Positions 22,408 to 33,849 are shown, counted from the stretch's first letter. The stretch is DNA of 64,000 nt from Capsicum annuum (GCF_002878395.1 NC_061118.1:125262829-125326828); one strand, 5' to 3'. Notes: a model not told the origin generated them from the letters alone. Numbers and translations are program-made.

Positions 22408-25400
22408 ATGCCAAGTATGCGGAGATCAGGTCAACCATTATTACCTATTCATCCAGAACCACAGCTCATTGGTAGAATGGACGGTCACCAAGACCCAAAA
22501 AGAATAGCTGCTCAGCAGGAGCAGGCTAGGTTAGCAGCCTTGGCAGTCGTGCAAGTAAACCAGTAGAATATAGATAATGATGGTCAGGAAGTAAACCCAG
22601 ATGATGAGGACCTGGGAGATGATGAGTTATTAAACCCAAGACGTGCAGTTGATGTAGCCGTACCAGCAAACAAAAATATCAACAGAAATTGCCAGGCTAG
22701 GATGAGACCTAAACCTCGAGCTATTCAGTTTGCTATAGACGATGATGATGATGACCTGGATGGGGCTGGTGCTACAGGGGCTATTATTCCTCTACCTCTA
22801 GCACTTGGAGCTAAGTTTAATATCACGAGTACCATGATCCAGTTATTGCATATTAAGAGACTATTCGGTGGACTTATGGGTGATGAACCGAATATGCATT
22901 TGATTAACTTTATCTCTACATGCAAATCATTCGATTATCCATAAGTAGGAAAAATGCTATTCGGCTGCGATTATTTCCGTTGTCTATTTTTGGAGAAGCA
23001 ACTTTATGGTTGAATGGGCTAACCCCCGATTCTATTACAAATTAGAGAAAATTGAAAGATGCTTTCTTAGAATGGTTCTTTCCGTCATCCAAGAGGGCAC
23101 AGTTAAGAGATGAATCAGTAATTTTAGGCAGCTTCCAACTGAAGCTCTCTATGAAACTTGGAAGAGGTTCAAAAAGAAGCTCACTCAGTGCCCGAATCAT
23201 CAGATAACCTATATCCACCTAAAAGAGATATTATATAGGGCCTTGAATTCGTTGACTAAGCCAATAGTGGATAATGCTACGGGTAGGTCATTCATGGACC
23301 TCACTTTTCCTGAGGCGTCTAAGATGCTAGATCGTATAACAAAGCAGAGCAGATCTTGGCATACCAGGGATTCTGATGTAGCAAGCTCCACTGTATCTAT
23401 TGGCATGACTGCAGAAAAGATGCGAAGGGAAGAAGAACGTGACCAAGACGTAGCTTATATAAAGACACAGATGGACCTTCTTACTAAGCATTTATTATCA
23501 GGAAAGATAGAAAAGGTTAAGGTTGTGGAATCACAGGATAGAGCTGACTCTGATTCTGAGAAGGAAGCTAATTATTTGAACAATCAGGGGGGTTTCTGAG
23601 GCAATGGTCAAGGAAACCAAGGTCAGAACTACTATGATAGATCCAGATACAAGGACCGAAACCAAGGAAAATATAAAAACAAAAATGATAGGAGTGGGTT
23701 GTATGTACCTCCTAAAAATCGTGAGGCTACTGCAACTAGCTCTGTGAAGATGTCCATGGAATATATGATGGCTAAATTATTGAAAGGGGTGAAAGAAACC
23801 AATACTAGAGTAGCAGAGATGAAAAATGATTTATCCTCAATGAATCAATTGGTTGACTCGCACTCTACTTTAATAAAACAGTTGGAGCAGCAAATGAACC
23901 AACTTTCTGCTGCGTTTAATCAGAGGAAGGTTGGCACTCTACCAAGTGATATAGTTCAAAATCCAAGGAAGGATGGTTCGTGCATAGCAATTACCACTAG
24001 GAGTGGTAAAGTACTGGCAAGCCCATCTGTAGGTAAGCCTATGGTGGATACTATAGTAGAGAATGTTGATAAAGCAAATATTGATCATCCGGTAGAGTCT
24101 GAAAAATTGAATAAGATCATTCATGATGTTGCATCCAATAGTCAATAGGCTGATGAGTGGAAAAGAGTGAAAGACAAGGAAAAGAAAGTAGTGGTGAACA
24201 CTCTCCCAAAACCACATCCTCCTTTATCTCAAAGATTGAAGAAAAAGGCTAAGAATATAAAGTTTAGCAAATTCTTAGCCATGTTGAAGCAGTTGACAGT
24301 AAATGTACCTTTGGTCGAGGCACTTGAGCAAATGACAGGGTGTGACAAATTTATGAAGAACCTTTTGACAAAAAAAAGAGCGGCGATCTATGAATCGGTG
24401 GATAATCTCCATCATTACAGTACTATTGCTACAAGGTCCTTGGCGCAGAAGAAGGCATACCCAGGAACGTTCACTATTCCTTGCACGGTAGGGTCTTTGG
24501 AATTTGATAAGGCTTTATGTGATTTGGGAGCTAGCATTAACTTGATGTCTCTAGATGTTTATAAAAAGTTGGGTTTGGGAGACCTCACACCCACCAACAT
24601 ACGACTCATGATGGCGATAGGTTGGTAAAATGACCTGTTGGTATTTTTTATGATGTATTGGTGAAGGTAGCTACCTTCATATTTCCTATAGATTTTATAA
24701 TTCTGGATTGCGAGGTGGACTTCGAGGTGCCCATAATCTTGGGTCGACCTTTCCTCGTAACCAGAAGTGTGCTGATAGATTTGCGAGCTAATGAGCTTTT
24801 ATTTAGGATGAATGATGAAGTGGTGCATTTTGATGTGTGCAAATCAATGAAACAGCATAAAGAGATGAGCATGTTCTTAATTGTTGATGTATATTATGAG
24901 GACGAGTGGGAAATACCAATAGAGGAGCAGCTTATTGTTGAGCCATTAGCCTCAGTGCTTATGAATTTTAATTATGAATATATTACGGATTATGAAGAGA
25001 CCGTTTGTGCTTTGATAGGAATGGGATCATATTCTTAAACCCCTAATAAGCTCGATCTTGATCTCAAGAATCAACCAACACCACCGGTAAAGCCATCTGT
25101 CAAAGAGCCACCAGTGTTAGAATTGAAAGAATTTCTCGATCATTTGAGGTACGTGTTCTTGGGTAGTGGTAATTCACTACCTATCATTATTGTTGTTAAT
25201 CTGGGTGAGCAACAGGTGGAAGCTCTCATCTCTATTCTTAAGAGATATAAGTGAGTTATTGGTTGACATATTGCGAATATCATCGGTATTCCTCCTGGCA
25301 TATGTATGCACAAAATTTAGCTAGAGGAGGATTATGTACCTACCATTGAGCATCAACATCGCCTGAACCCACTTATGCAAGAGGTGGTAAAGAAAGAAAT

Positions 25401-25495
25401 CATCAAGTGGGTAGATGCAGGGGTGGTATTTCCCATATCAGATAGTAAGTGGGTGAGTCCTATGCAATGTGTGCCTAAGAAAGGGGGCATGACAG
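22408..25495 (+). pseudogene. Athila gag-protease and N-terminal RT, degraded
   Basis: The frame starts MPSMRRSGQPLLPIHPEP at 22408. The gag capsid region follows around 22985-23240 (LWLNGLTPDSI, LRDEIS, TWKRFKKKLTQCPNHQ). A long gag/linker frame continues at 23243-24148, with a coiled-coil-like stretch near 23820-23920. A retroviral-type aspartic protease lies near 24480-24600 (IPCTVGSLEF, then CDLGASINLMS). DLGAS replaces the commoner DTGAS, as is normal for Athila. After about 25090 the RT entry region reads EEDYVPTIEHQHRLNP, KKEIIKWVDAGV and SDSKWVSPMQCVPKKGG, and stops abruptly at the LTR junction. In-frame stops occur at 22564, 22942, 23597, 24146 and 24626, among others. The protein assembled capsids and primed reverse transcription; it is not functional here. 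Confidence 0.85.
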
Positions 25496-25496
25496 T

Positions 25497-25882
25497 GGAT
25501 AATCTATCCACTTAGGTTAAGAGATAAAGAATAGGATTCAACTCTTCTTGCAATTGATTTTGCTAAATGGAACTCTTAAGTGATTCACAACCCTAATTAT
25601 GCTAGCATTTTGGTAACCATAGCCCTGGTTTGTTTAATCTCATTAAATTACTAATTACATAGAGAATCATTCGTTGGAATACTCTTGTTACAATCAATTA
25701 CTTTATAAGTTACACATAAAAAAAAAACTTATTTAGGAACCTCTGATCAACAGTCCAGTAACGATTACAATATTTAGTAAGCACAGTATTCCCTGTGGGA
25801 TTCGACACCCAACCTAGTTGGGTTCTATATTTGACAGCGACCACTTACACTTTCTAACAAGAGTTGTAATTTGGGCGTATCA
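25497..25882 (+). repeat. Partial 3' LTR fused to RT
   Basis: It repeats 21890-22276 with a handful of substitutions. The junction with RT is at GACAGT/GGATAATC, with only two to three bases shared, so the deletion that removed the rest of pol and the LTR start probably arose by end joining. Confidence 0.8.
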
Positions 25883-25948
25883 AAAGTCAACAGTTTTATT
25901 TAAAAGAAGGTTGTGGCTTTCTTACTGACCCATTCTAATTCAATCCTT

Positions 25949-25956
25949 TATAAATA
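25949..25956 (+). promoter_or_regulatory. TATA box of small Asn-tail ORF, copy 1
   Basis: CCTTTATAAATAGGTC is repeated almost unchanged before all three copies of this ORF (also at 27664 and, on the minus strand, 47315). Confidence 0.6.
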
Positions 25957-25995
25957 GGTCTCTCCTTACTCATTCATTCTACTCCACTTCTAGAT

Positions 25996-26256
25996 ATGGT
26001 TGATCCAGATTTGTACAAGGTGATTCATATTGAGTCCTTACGGGAACTTGAAAGTTAGATTCATAAACTCCAGAGGTACTTTGGGGACTTCAGAGTAAGG
26101 CTGAGGAGGGCCCTACTGCTGTCGGATGACAATAATACTAATACTAATACTAATACTAATACTAATACTAATACTAATACTAATACTACTACTAATACTA
26201 ATACTAATACTAATAACAATAATGATAATAATAATAATATTAGTAATAATAATTAG
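25996..26256 (+). pseudogene. Small coiled-coil ORF with Asn/Thr tail, copy 1
   Basis: The ATG at 25996 opens MVDPDLYKVIHIESLRELES, then a TAG at codon 21, then IHKLQRYFGDFRVRLRRALL in the same frame, then an (AAT/ACT)n-encoded Asn/Thr tail to a TAG at 26254-26256. The heptad-like Leu/Arg spacing suggests a short coiled coil. I do not recognise the family. Copies 2 and 3 (27894-28097 and 46902-47102) share the start, the helical middle, the poly-Asn tail and the early TAG. Unlike the others this copy lacks the leader intron: the TATA leader runs directly into the acceptor-like TTCTAG before the ATG. It lies immediately downstream of the Athila insertion. Confidence 0.5.
26120..26250 (+). repeat. 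(AATACT)n / (AAT)n microsatellite
   Basis: A trinucleotide-type run that encodes the Asn/Thr tail of the small ORF. It has probably expanded relative to the short AAT runs of the other two copies. Confidence 0.85.
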
Positions 26257-27640
26257 GTTGTGTTTTTTCTTTTACCGTATGTATTTTTTTAAAAATTGGA
26301 TCTACCGAAGGATATATTTTTTTATTGTATATATTTGTATATAATGGATTCAAAAATCTATGTTTGGTCGACCTTGAATTTTTAATTCTTATTTAAGATT
26401 TAATTATCATACTGTTTATTCCTTGTTCTCAATATGTCGACGGTTGGAAATAAGAATTGGGCATTTGTGGCAACAAAGGTTAATCTGATGCGACAAATCG
26501 ATCATATGTTGCAACAGACGGTAATTAATTAAAAAAAGGTTATTGTTATTGAGAGGGTAAAAAGTAATGACTTTCCGATTATTTAATATGAAAAATGGTT
26601 TGTAAATAAATAATAAGGAAATAAATGATAAACACAATTTGTAACCGTAAAAGAACAGTTATTTAATTTTAAAAACTAATCATGACTTTTCACCATTTTT
26701 GATTTTAAATATATTTTTAAAATTATTTATTTATTATATAATTAAAAAAAGGTGAACAGTCGTGACTTTTTGACTAAACACATTCAACAATATTGCTGAT
26801 GCATCAAATTCTCCATCTGTTGCGATTGATGAATCTGTTGTTAGAAGAAATCAAAAAAACTCCTAAAATAGATGGTCAATTTGTTGCAACAGATGGTATA
26901 TATGTTGCAACATATGGGTTATCTGATGCAACAGATATATAATCTATTGTCACAACTCAATAAAAATGGTTATTATTTTATTAGAAAAACGGTTATTGAA
27001 AAAAAGTCTCTTCGATTTTTAAATTGAGAAAAAGGTTATATAAATTTAACAATTAATTAATAATAATAAGCCGAAAAGTCATGACTTATCACAATAATAA
27101 AAAACTCACCAGCTTGATTTAATTAAGTCATTTCTTTTCACAAAAAGCAATAAGGAAATAAATGATAAACACAATAAAAAAATAATGTTAGTAAAAAAAT
27201 GGTTACTTAATTTGAATAATTGACATTAATATTAAGTAGGCGTCATTTCTTTTCACAGAAAATATTTTTGTTTCTAAATCTGTTTTTCAATTTATATAAT
27301 AAAAAAGTCAGCAAATTTGGATTAATATGATGATAATTTTAAAAAAAATTATATGTTGCAATAGATAGATTATCTGATGCAACACTATCTATTGCAACAG
27401 GTTGTCTATTTATTGCAATAGAAGATATATTTGTTGTAACGGATGAGTTATCTGAAGCAACAGATATAAAATATGTTGTCATAACTCAATAAAAATGATT
27501 CTTGGAAAGAACTAATTAATAATAATAAGCTGAAAAGTCATGACTTATCACAATATTGCTTAATTTAATTAAGTCATAACTTTTTACAGTAATAAAAAAT
27601 GTAGTTAATAAATAGAGGTGAACAGTCGCGCCTTTTTGCC
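26257..27640. repeat. AT-rich spacer with CAACAGAT clusters
   Basis: CAACAGAT motifs group at 26465-26520, 26810-26960 and 27350-27490. A segment with AAAAGTCATGACTTATCACAATA occurs twice (about 27075 and 27535), so part of this spacer is a tandem duplication of roughly 460 bp. No gene is visible. Confidence 0.6.
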
Positions 27641-27663
27641 TAACTCATTCAAATTCAATCATC

Positions 27664-27671
27664 TATAAATA
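27664..27671 (+). promoter_or_regulatory. TATA box of small Asn-tail ORF, copy 2
   Basis: ATCTATAAATAGGTCCCTCC lies about 105 bp before a spliceable leader ending CTGACTCAG/GTAAGT near 27772. Confidence 0.65.
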
Positions 27672-27893
27672 GGTCCCTCCTTACTCAATCGTTCATTCAA
27701 CTACACTCTATTTATTTATTGTATCCTGGCATTCGTACTACACCTTTCACCACTTTCTCTTCCCTGACTCAGGTAAGTTTTTTTCTTGCTTTGTATCTAA
27801 ATATACTCAATTTATAGTATACGTTGTATTACATTTGAATTTCTTTATTTACTTTTGTTTTCACATTTTTTGTCAATCATTCGTGTTCTAGAT

Positions 27894-28097
27894 ATGACTG
27901 ATCCAGTATGGAACGTTGCTATTTTACAATATGCCGTGCGGGAACTTCAGACGTAGGTGCATGACCTGCAATAGGAGGTTGTTTCCATGAGGAAAAGAAT
28001 GCTCTGTGAGATCCGCGGTCTGAGGAGATCCCTGCTGCTGTCGGTTGAAGATTGGTCGGCTGACAACAACAACAACAATAATAATAATAATAATTAG
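27894..28097 (+). pseudogene. Small coiled-coil ORF with poly-Asn tail, copy 2
   Basis: It has a complete architecture: TATA box, leader exon, donor GTAAGT (about 27773), acceptor TGTTCTAG (27884-27891) and ATG at 27894. The protein would read MTDPVWNVAILQYAVRELQT, stop (codon 21), VHDLQ, stop, EVVSMRKRMLCEIRGLRRSL, then VEDWSADN and a run of Asn to the TAG at 28095-28097 (67 codons). The first TAG is at the same alignment position as in copies 1 and 3. The conserved length, promoter and intron suggest a real gene of the element. The premature stops say this copy makes at most a 20-residue peptide, unless the stops are edited or read through. Function unknown. Confidence 0.55.
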
Positions 28098-28930
28098 ATT
28101 ATTTTTTTCTTTTAGTATATGTAATTTTATTTGTTTTTATTTAATAAAAATAATTATGTTTGATCGGCATTGACGTTTTAATTCTTATGTAATTTTCATT
28201 TTTTGTATTATCTTATCAACAAAAGTATCAACGATTGGACGTAAGAAAAAATTTTGAATTTAGTAGCAATAGCAAGAGTTGAAACATATTGGTTATCTAT
28301 TAGGTTTGTGGCAGGGGCTGATTTATGTTGTTCCAAAAATAAGACTAGTATGTTGCAACAAATTACTTATATGTTATAACAGATAATCAGTCTGATGCAA
28401 CAGATAATAAGTCTGTTGCAATAGACTAATCTATTGATCGACTTTGACATTTTAATTCATATTTAATTTTTATTTTGTCTATTATCTTCTCAACAAACAT
28501 GTTGACGATTGGATGTAAGAATTTTTTTTTAATTCAGTAGCAATAGCAAGAGTTGAAACATATTGGTTATCTGTTGGGTTTGTGGTAGGGGCTGATTTGT
28601 GTTATTCCAAATAGATTACTCATTTGTTGCAAGAGATTACTCATATGTTGCAAGAGATAACCAGTTTGATATAACAGATAATACGTCTGTTGCAATAGAT
28701 AACCCTTATGTTGTAATAGATTTCCCATCTATTCGATTCATGTTACGGGCACTATAGATCCATAAACATGAATCCAACATATGAGTCTTCCGTTGCAACA
28801 AATTACTCATCTGATGCAACAGATGAGTGATCTGTTCAAATTGTGGACACTTATGTTGGATTTATGATCGGTTTCAATCCATTATTGAAAAAAACAGCAG
28901 TAGCTATGTACCCAGATGATATATTCGACT
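28098..28930 (+). repeat. 3' flank of the small ORF, duplicated, with CAACAGAT array
   Basis: A segment containing ATTGGACGTAAGAA and AGTTGAAACATATTGGTTATC occurs at about 28150-28335 and again at 28433-28615, a tandem duplication of roughly 285 bp. A diverged version follows copy 1 at 26365-26480. CAACAGAT / GATAACC motifs fill 28340-28440 and 28600-28850. Confidence 0.7.
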
Positions 28931-29387
28931 AAAAATCATAATTTTACTTACCTATGAAGTAATGCCGAAGTGGAAAGTGATGAAAGAAACAAAATTTAAC
29001 CTAAAAAATTGGTTAGATAGCAGCAATAGCGGTAACAACAAAAACAACAAAGGTCGACAAGAAGAAGATGAAGATGATAATGAAGTAGAAGATGATGATA
29101 ATGAAGCAGAAGAGGATGAATAAAGTAGCAACAACAATAATCGTGAAGAGAGAGAAAACAACAACGGATAAGAAGAGAGAGAAACATGTCTTTTTTCCCT
29201 CAGTTTCCTATTATATTAACTAACATATGGATCAAAGTGTAAATTCAAAAACTTGTGGGTTATTTCCAAACTTTCCCAACTTTCTTAATCAATAATAAAG
29301 TAATTATCACCTACACTCAATTATTAAGACTTGAGTCACCTACACCTCATTTTCAAACTTTTTTTGTCACCTACAGCTCAAAACCCC
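28931..29387 (-). promoter_or_regulatory. D terminus of element 1 with leader but no transposase
   Basis: On the minus strand this reads from the element end (GGGGTTTTGAGC) through a CTT/CTC-rich leader to a donor TTCATAG/GTAAGT near 28950. It matches 42984-43460, where the same leader precedes mudrA. Here the intron runs into CAACAGAT repeats and the small-ORF region, with no mudrA coding sequence. Serine- or leucine-rich ORFs in this tract (28952-29187) are leader sequence. Confidence 0.6.
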
Positions 29388-29396
29388 ATGTAACTA
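29388..29396. repeat. Right 9-bp target-site duplication of element 1
   Basis: ATGTAACTA directly follows the end CTCAAAACCCC and is identical to 277-285. Confidence 0.85.
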
Positions 29397-30384
29397 ACAA
29401 ATGAAATATTGTACCCAAAAGAACTAATATAACAAAAAATAATTATCTAATGAGCTTAATAATTTTACTTTAAGCTAATGAAGAAAGTTATATTTTATGA
29501 TTATTTCTTACTATTTTTTAGTTTGAATGAAAAAACATAAAAATTAGATGAATATAAAATAAGATTTTCTACCTTTTTGAAAAAACAAAAAAGTAAAGTC
29601 TACGTATAATTTACTTTTTTAAAATTCCTTTTTGTGGTCGATTTCTTCCTCAGACCCTATGCATAACGAAAGTTTTAATACACCAAACTGTCTTTTTACT
29701 TTATGACTACACATTGTCTATTATTATTGTTATTGTCTATAAATTTAAAATAATTTATATGGATTAGAATGATAAATTTTAAAATAAAATAAAATTGTCA
29801 ATATCAAAAAATCTATCTAATACATTTATATTAAATTGGAGAAGCAAAAAAATATTTTTAATGACAAGTGTCAAATACCATAATATTCAAGTTTGAAAAT
29901 TATTTTAAGATGGAAACTTCAAAAAGAAAATGCAATTCAATTTCTTTTTACATTAATAATGTGAATTCAAATTCATATTAAAGTACTTTATTATAATGGA
30001 ATCATTCATTCACAATATTCAATTAAATTTAAACAAGAACATAAATTTTGAATTACTATTTTTTAGTTTGAATTTAAAATCTAAAATTGTATGAATTTAA
30101 AATGAACAGTATGAATTAAAATATCAAGTTTAAAATAGATTTTTTTACAAAAAAAAAAACAAAAATAAAATTTTAATATCAATTTCTTTATTAGTGTATG
30201 TCTATTAACTAAATTGACTTATCTATTTATATTTTAGACTAACTAATCCTTATTTAATAAAAGGTCAAACATCAAATTAAAAACACATTTAAATATTATG
30301 TTAGGCAAAACATCAAATTAAAAACACATTTAAATATTATGTATGAAAGAATTACAAAGAGGGATAGATAATGTAAATGTGTTA
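29397..30384. other. AT-rich intergenic DNA
   Basis: No gene is visible. A 42-43-bp tandem duplication containing CATCAAATTAAAAACACATTTAAATATTATG lies at about 30266-30345. Confidence 0.5.
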
Positions 30385-30515
30385 TCTATATCTATAATAT
30401 ATTAAAAGTGTGAAGAACCTTAGAAATGTTGTTTGAACTTTTTGCTCTTTAATTAAAGTCTTTGCTTTAGAAAAAATCGTATTTTCACTATTTGTTTCCT
30501 AATATTTAAGAGTTG
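30385..30515 (+). mobile_element. 5' part of a non-autonomous Helitron-like element
   Basis: TCTATAATATATTAAAAGTG followed by TGAAGAACCTTAGAAATGTTG is repeated at 41394 and, in part, at 39130 and 41922. It is cut at 30515 by an LTR beginning TGTTGACACC. The Helitron sequence appears to resume near 38607, which compares well with the internal part of the copy at 41394-41920. Confidence 0.55.
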
Positions 30516-30884
30516 AATGTTGACACCTAATTTTTGTCCTCCACGACTAAGTTTAATTCTGAGTTATTTCGATTTTAAATAAAATTACAGCATTTATTCT
30601 ATCCGGATTAAAACCTTATTCTTCAGATATGCATGATCAGTAGATATTCATGCATCAGATATGCATGATCAGGTTATCAGTACTCCCAGTCATCCATTCA
30701 TGAATCATCTCAATCATGTAATCATGCATCAGATATGCGTGTTCAGTATGAAATTCAACATGTTAGTAATATTAGTCCTATAGTCATGCCCCATATGTTC
30801 ATGTCCAGTAAGTAGATTCAGTCTACTAGTACTCTCAGTTCAATTAGTCTCATTCGAGAACGAATGTTCTCAAGGAAGAGATAT

Positions 30885-33438
30885 TGTAAGGCCCCGTAAA
30901 ATTCCTAGCTTAATTCAGTTCTTTAAGCTTGTTAAGGGGTCCCCCCAGACTTAGAAAATTCTAGATAAGTATTCAGACTTAGTTTATTTTTAGGCCTTCA
31001 AAAGTTGGCAATCTCATTTCACGACCTTAAAATCCTTTAAATGCCTATATCTTAGTTAATTTATGATCAGGAAGGTCAATAGGTGTTCCTGGACAAGTTT
31101 TGGATTTTTTAAACCTCGTTTAAACCACGTTTGGAAACCCAAAATAGTGGACCAACGCGATCTTGGGGCGCCGCGTCGCCCATCGCATTGGTTGATATTT
31201 TCCCCAGCTCCCAGTGTGCCATTCCAGTGACCCGGTGCGATCTTGACGCGACGCGTTGGATATCACATTGATGCTATCGACGCGCCACGTCAGATATTGC
31301 GTTGGTAGCCCAGCTTTTACTCATTAAAAACACAGCTTTCTTGAGGGTATTTGGGTCTTTTTCCCTAGACCTTCAGCCCCTATAACACGAAATGTAGCCC
31401 TTTTAGAGGCATAATACAATCATTATTCATAAAATCCTCAAGAACAAAACCCTAGGGCTATCAATTCATGAATCAAATTCAAGAGATTTCACCATCAATC
31501 TTTTCAAAAATTCTTCAACAAGGTATGTAAAGTGTTCATCCAAGGGTCCCTTCCACCCTTGGAGTTTAAGAAATTTCTTTTATAAACATGAATTGTGATT
31601 TCCATGTTATGGGTTTGAATGTAATCATGTTGAGGTGGTGGAACGTGTTCCAAGTTGAAATCTTTATCTGTTTCTTGTTATTATGATAGAATGTAATTTG
31701 AATTTTGATTCTCTTATATTAAAACCCTTGAATTATGAAGTCATGATGTATTAGCATTGTTGATCATACCCATGAATAAAGCTACGCCTACCATGTGTTT
31801 GATAAAATGCTAAATTGAGACTATGGTGCTTTTGTGATCCTTTGGTGGTCTAAATGATGAACTTATGCTATACCCACATGTTCACAATGTCCTCCATAAG
31901 CTATACCTTGTATGTGTTTGATGGAATGCTCATGAGATTGGTTTATTGAAACTATGATGTGTTGGTATGAATTCCTATTCATGTGCAAGTTCATGACTTT
32001 AAAGTGATTGATGAAATGCCTTATAGATCATATTGTGAGTTGTTGACTATTGTCAAGTATTCAAGAGTTGTCAAGTCTTATTATTTTCATGCTATCAAGT
32101 CCTAGAAATATTTAATACCCAACAATTTAGATGTGTGCCTAGAGCCAGTGTCAGTTACAGAACAGTCTCAATCATGTCACAATCAGTAGTACTCTAGTTC
32201 AGTTATAAAACTCAGGAAAACTCAGTTCAGTTCAGTTAATCAGTACAATCAGTAACAGATCAGTCCAACCTAGTATGAACTAGGAAATCAGTTCAGTGTT
32301 TATTCAGTTGGGAGTAGGATTCAACACCGGGTAAACCTAAGGATAGGGACTTACTTGCCAGCAAAGGGTGTGATCCTTAGAAGCAGTCCTTGCATTCCAA
32401 AACTATGTAGCCAGCATAGGTTGAGACATCAAAACCTGCTAGTTGAGGGTTGATGAGGTGGCTTAACCTTATAGTTGAGGGTCCCACCATTCTCATTTAA
32501 GAACCTGCCAGATGAGGGTATCTCTTCAGTGTTTTTACCCGTGGCACGGTACTGACACCTTTCCAACTAGGGTTATAGGTTGGACCCCAAATCTATTCAG
32601 AAAAGGGGTATATCGGTTAGATGATTACCTCTCACAGTCTCAGTCTCAGTCTTCAGTAAAGAACTCAAATAGTTCTACAAATTTTAGGATTTTCAGATAC
32701 AGTCACTCAGCTCAGTTTGGAACTCAGCTAGTTCTATCAGAAATAAGATTGTCAGATACAGTCACTCAGTAAATAGTATATCAGTTATCAGTTATCAGTA
32801 AACTCAGTATTCAGAATCCTTATGAATCGAGTTACAGTTATGTATTCATGCATGTATTCTCATGCAATCATGTTCATGTTATTCAATCAGTTATAGTTCA
32901 TACATATGAACCCTTGCATTCAGCTTACCTCACTTTGCATACCAGTACATTCACATGTACTGACGCATACTTTTCCTCCTGCGTTATGGTGTTTTATACC
33001 ATAGATTCGGACGCTCAGGTTTTCAATCACACGTAGATAGATTCATATTCAGCCAGCAGCAATAGACTAGCAGTGAGTTCTCATTATTCGAGGATATTCT
33101 TTTATATCATTATCCCATTACATTCAGTATTTCAGTAGATGGAGTTTGTTGGGGGATTATCCCATCAACTCCACAGTTCAGACAGTTCAGTTAGAGGTTT
33201 TTCAGACTAGATTTTCAGAAAGTATTCAGTATTTTAGATTCTGATGTTTTATCAAACTTTATCATTTTCTTTGCATCAGTATTACAGTTTTGAACCTTAT
33301 GTCATTTCAGCCCATTATTCCCCATTATATAGTGTACTACTTAGTTATTGCAACAGGTACTAGTCATGGGTTAATTTGTGGTCCTTCGGGATTATGAGCA
33401 CCCTGTAGCATCTGGGGTACCAGACTCAGGGCATTACA
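30885..33438 (+). repeat. Complete gypsy LTR, about 2.55 kb
   Basis: It begins TGTAAGGCCCCG and ends GGGCATTACA, with TGTAA/TTACA as inverted terminal bases. It sits directly between a purine-rich tract and a PBS-like site. Cytosine-rich CAGTTCAGTTCAG and AGTCTCAGTCTCAG tracts occur in its second half. Confidence 0.7.
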
Positions 33439-33660
33439 AACTTAGTATCAGTGTTAAAGGTTCAATAGAGTCTTAGGAAGTTTGAAAGCCGCATCAAGTA
33501 TAGTCCTGTGCATGGGTGTGCAGCGCGCCACATTTATGTACAGGAGGCTATTAGATGTTTTAGGAACAGTTTCCCTTCTTTTAGTATTCATGTCGCGCGA
33601 GCGAGTATGAGCTCCATTTAAACTCTCTTTCTAATCCTAGTTTCTTTTTTAGTTACAAAA

Positions 33661-33839
33661 AATGCCTCCAAAGTGGACTCAGGGAAGAGGAATGGAAGAT
33701 CAGCCAACCCCTTAACTGACCAACCCAATTCCTTGGGCGAACATGTCTTCTACGCGGAGTTTAGAACAGCATTTACCACCTTAACTCATTCTGTGGCAGC
33801 CCAAAATGAATGCCCAGCTGCCGTTTTGGGCAACCTTAG
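33661..33839 (+). pseudogene. Gypsy gag N-terminal remnant
   Basis: The ATG at 33661 opens MPPKWTQGRGMEDQP. After a frame change come EFRTAFTTLTHSVAAQNE and PAAVLGN, typical of the N-terminal part of solanaceous gypsy gag. It is truncated at about 33839 where the reverse-strand copia begins. Confidence 0.6.
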
Positions 33840-33849
33840 CTTATTCCCG

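Larger units (their letters stand above)
20609..25882 (+). mobile_element. Athila-type Ty3/gypsy retrotransposon, internally deleted
   Basis: The 5' LTR (20609-22276) begins TGATGTTCC and ends GCGTATCA. It is followed by a PBS-like TTGGCGTCGTTGTCGGGGA, close to the tRNA-Asp-type site usual in Athila/Tat elements. A gag-protease reading frame and the first part of RT follow to about 25495, then the sequence jumps into the last 386 bp of the LTR (25497-25882). RT core, RNase H and integrase are missing. The insertion sites read AAAAG on the left and AAAGT on the right, compatible with a 5-bp duplication. It is nested in element 1 and has no counterpart in element 2. Confidence 0.85.
286..29387 (+). 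mobile_element. Giant Mutator-like element, copy 1 (A to D orientation)
   Basis: A 29.1-kb unit, about 23.8 kb without the nested Athila insertion. It begins GAGAAAATTGAAG and ends CTCAAAACCCC, and is flanked by the perfect 9-bp repeat ATGTAACTA. Nearly every part has a reverse-complement counterpart in 42984-63763: gene A, gene B, a 167-bp repeat block, a CT-rich spliced leader, a long hairpin, a small Asn-tailed ORF and the D terminus. Homology stops at the same two end sequences in both copies, which argues for one transposing unit rather than a chance cluster. The ends share only a few bases when compared as inverted repeats, so this would be a non-TIR or short-TIR MULE. No mudrA transposase is visible in this copy, so it would depend on transposase from elsewhere. 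Alternative: an inverted segmental duplication, which would not explain the two different flanking duplications. Confidence 0.8.
30616..33839 (+). mobile_element. Ty3/gypsy fragment: PPT, one LTR, PBS, gag start
   Basis: A pol-end/polypurine tract (GTTCTCAAGGAAGAGATA, about 30865-30884) is followed directly by a full LTR. After the LTR come a degraded PBS (TTAGTATCAG near 33442, compare TTGGTATCAG), a 5' leader and the first codons of gag. Internal sequences thus flank a single LTR on both sides in the order 3'-internal, LTR, 5'-internal. That is the order of a one-LTR circle or of the middle of a tandem pair, not of a solo LTR or an intact element. Confidence 0.65.

Noticed and set aside
22725..22925. 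Minus-strand ORF opposite the retrotransposon gag
   Set aside because: Shadow of the gag frame, whose acidic DDDDDDLDG stretch and capsid motifs are recognisable on the plus strand.
26126..26344. Ile/Leu-rich ORF that looks like a membrane peptide
   Set aside because: It is the off-frame translation of the (AATACT)n microsatellite that encodes the Asn/Thr tail of the small ORF.
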